Shown: one piece after another, positions 4,477-5,759 of the stretch
How positions within the stretch are numbered: position 1 is the first letter of the stretch
Layout: the number at the start of each line of letters is the position of its first letter
Source of the DNA: CANHVK01 sp046304235
GTDB lineage: Bacteria > Bacteroidota > Bacteroidia > Flavobacteriales_D > Crocinitomicaceae
Direction: 5' to 3'
NCBI GenBank assembly: GCA_046304235.1
Contig: JBKCEW010000110.1
Location: forward strand, 1 to 5,759
DNA length: 5,759 nt
Position numbers and translations under genes: made by a program
Notes under the pieces: generated by a model
The model's input: only the letters and a program-made list of their open reading frames with translations
Database searches by the model: none
What the model was told of the DNA's origin: nothing

Positions 4477-5459
4477 TGCAACCTGATTTTTTAACCTATC
4501 GTTTTCCTGGTAAGGAAATAGTTCAACAAATTGGAGATATAGAAGAAGTTGTTCTAACTGATGAACTAGAAGGATTTATTTTTTCAGATTTCAATGCTCA
4601 TCATTTTTATAAATTCAATCCTACTCAAGAAAATTTAAGTGTACCTACTGAATTCCATGTACATGACATAAAACCATATGTTTACTCTACCAGAGAATAT
4701 TTATTGCAAGCACATTCATTTTTAAATGGCATTGCTCAATTTCAATTAGATAAAGCAGTTTTTTCAAGAATCAAACCATATTCTTTTCCTATTGATAAAG
4801 CACATCACCTTTTCAAGAAATTATGTGAAACCTATCCAAAAGCATTAGTTTATCTTGTTTCAAGTCGAAAGTTAGGAACTTGGATTGCAGCAACACCAGA
4901 AATTTTACTGGAAGCTCATAAATCTTTTGTTTTTACTATGTCGTTGGCTGGAACTAAAAAAGCATCTCAAAACACTGAAAATTGGGGAGATAAAGAGAAA
5001 AATGAACAACAATTGGTTACAGATTTTATTGAAAGTCAATTACAAAAAGTAGGAGCGGAACAAATTGAATTGAACGGTCCTTATGATTATCAAGCTGGTC
5101 CTGTTACTCATTTACGTACAGATATAAGTGCCTTTTTGCCATCAGGTAAACTAACAAAAGTGATTAAAGCACTTCATCCTACGCCAGCAGTGAGTGGTGT
5201 TCCAAGAGATAAAGCGTTAAATCTTATTTCTTCAGTTGAAGCGCACGATCGTTTTTTATATACAGGAATTGTAGGGTTGTTAAGTAAAACGGATGCAACT
5301 TTATATGTTAATCTCCGTTGTGCACAATTACAAAAAGATACTGCATATCTTTATCTAGGTGGTGGATTTACTCCTCAATCTATTCCCGAATTAGAATTAG
5401 ATGAAACAGAGAATAAAAGTAAAACACTGATTAGTTGTATGTATAGTTTGAATAGATGA
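4476..5459 (+). CDS. menF: Isochorismate synthase (chorismate-binding enzyme)
   Basis: The 327-residue enzyme should convert chorismate to isochorismate, the entry step of menaquinone synthesis. It has the ordered motifs of the chorismate-binding fold: KAVFSRIKPY (93-102), with Lys93 at the place of the water-activating lysine of MenF/EntC, then TWIAATPEILLE (135-146), LAGTKK (157-162), ALHPTPAVSGVPRDKA (232-247), DRFLYTGIVGLLS (258-270), LYVNLRCAQ (276-284) with Arg281 for carboxylate binding, LGGGFTPQSIPE (294-305), DETENKSKTL (309-318) with the magnesium-binding glutamate region. Lys93 with the LAGT motif favours isochorismate synthase over anthranilate or aminodeoxychorismate synthase. 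The protein is about 100 residues shorter than E. coli MenF (431), mainly through a reduced N-terminal part; short versions are usual in Bacteroidota as far as I recall. Its start overlaps menI by one base and its stop overlaps the next gene as ATGA, so it sits inside a coupled operon. Confidence 0.9.
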   Translation: MQPDFLTYRFPGKEIVQQIGDIEEVVLTDELEGFIFSDFNAHHFYKFNPTQENLSVPTEFHVHDIKPYVYSTREYLLQAHSFLNGIAQFQLDKAVFSRIKPYSFPIDKAHHLFKKLCETYPKALVYLVSSRKLGTWIAATPEILLEAHKSFVFTMSLAGTKKASQNTENWGDKEKNEQQLVTDFIESQLQKVGAEQIELNGPYDYQAGPVTHLRTDISAFLPSGKLTKVIKALHPTPAVSGVPRDKALNLISSVEAHDRFLYTGIVGLLSKTDATLYVNLRCAQLQKDTAYLYLGGGFTPQSIPELELDETENKSKTLISCMYSLNR

Positions 5460-5759
5460 AAAAACAACTAGTTTATAATTTATCATTAATACTTTTAATT
5501 GTGCTTTTTTGGCAGTTAGTTGTGTTTAATCTAGGAGTTTTACAAGCACTTTTCATTCATAGAGCTGGTAAAATTCCAGATACGTTAATGTGGTGGGAAA
5601 GTGAATTATTTAAAAATCATTTGTTTTCAATTGTTTATAATAAAAATGATATAGCACAAAATCGAATTTATATTAGTCATTCCACTTTTTCTTCTTTATT
5701 AGATGTTTTTTGGATTAAGTCTTTTTCCTATATCTTACATAAACCATATCACATTGCAC
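5456..5759 (+). CDS. Unrecognised membrane-anchored protein, 5' part only
   Basis: The frame opens with the ATG at 5456, overlapping the menF stop as ATGA, and stays open for 101 codons to the right edge, so the gene continues outside the window. The start MKKQLVYNLSLILLIVLFWQ followed by LVVFNLGVLQALFI makes one hydrophobic segment (about 7-34), either a signal anchor or the first transmembrane helix. After it the visible part reads HRAGKIPDTLMWWESELFKN, then SIVYNKNDIAQNRIYISHST, a mixed aromatic and polar region that would be periplasmic if the lysines at residues 2-3 stay inside. I do not recognise the family. The menaquinone genes that often sit near menF, such as menD, look different from this, so it is not an obvious pathway enzyme. 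The tight overlap and matching base composition suggest it is a genuine member of the operon. Confidence 0.7.
   Translation, partial: MKKQLVYNLSLILLIVLFWQLVVFNLGVLQALFIHRAGKIPDTLMWWESELFKNHLFSIVYNKNDIAQNRIYISHSTFSSLLDVFWIKSFSYILHKPYHIA

Noticed and set aside
4476..5459. Anthranilate synthase or aminodeoxychorismate synthase component I
   Set aside because: The lysine in KAVFSR, the LAGT motif and the adjacent menI favour isochorismate synthase, and no glutamine amidotransferase partner gene is visible.

Overview
The window looks like a chromosomal segment of a member of the Bacteroidota, most likely a flavobacterium. The DNA is strongly AT-rich. Start codons lack clear Shine-Dalgarno sequences. 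Several proteins belong to families that I know mainly or only from Bacteroidota: DUF4924, DUF4294, and a short cysteine-containing lipoprotein. A menaquinone gene pair also fits this group. These assignments come from reading the sequence and recalling the families; no database search was run.

Layout. Bases 1-288 hold the 3' remnant of an AAA-type ATPase gene on the + strand, broken by two adjacent in-frame TAG codons. A 147-base gap follows, containing alternating TTACC/GGTAA inverted repeats. Next comes a run of minus-strand genes. Read in their direction of transcription these are: a four-cysteine lipoprotein (3340-2900), a BadF/GlcNAc-kinase-like sugar kinase (2913-2032), a small 85-residue protein (1976-1719), a Skp/OmpH-like lipoprotein (1714-1130) and a DUF4924 protein (987-436). 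The first two overlap by 14 bases and the third and fourth are 4 bases apart, so each pair is probably co-transcribed. Between the OmpH-like gene and the DUF4924 gene lies the most unusual DNA in the window: ten degenerate heptamers in perfect 7-base register (1037-1106), abutting a 14-base perfect palindrome whose inner 12 bases are all G or C (1106-1119).

From 3371 a + strand operon runs off the right edge: a DUF4294 secreted protein, a hotdog thioesterase closely resembling E. coli YdiI/MenI, an isochorismate synthase (MenF type), and the start of a membrane-anchored protein I do not recognise. The three junctions overlap by 4, 1 and 4 bases, so the operon is tightly coupled. MenF converts chorismate to isochorismate, the entry step of menaquinone synthesis. 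MenI hydrolyses 1,4-dihydroxy-2-naphthoyl-CoA late in the same pathway. The pairing makes a menaquinone role likely for both. The roles of the DUF4294 protein and the membrane protein in this operon are unknown.

I see no tRNA, rRNA, CRISPR array, insertion sequence or phage gene, and no clear multi-gene defence or biosynthetic novelty. The points most worth a second look are the heptamer array with its palindrome, the double-stop ATPase remnant, the N-terminal extension of the sugar kinase, and the two uncharacterised proteins coupled to menI and menF.
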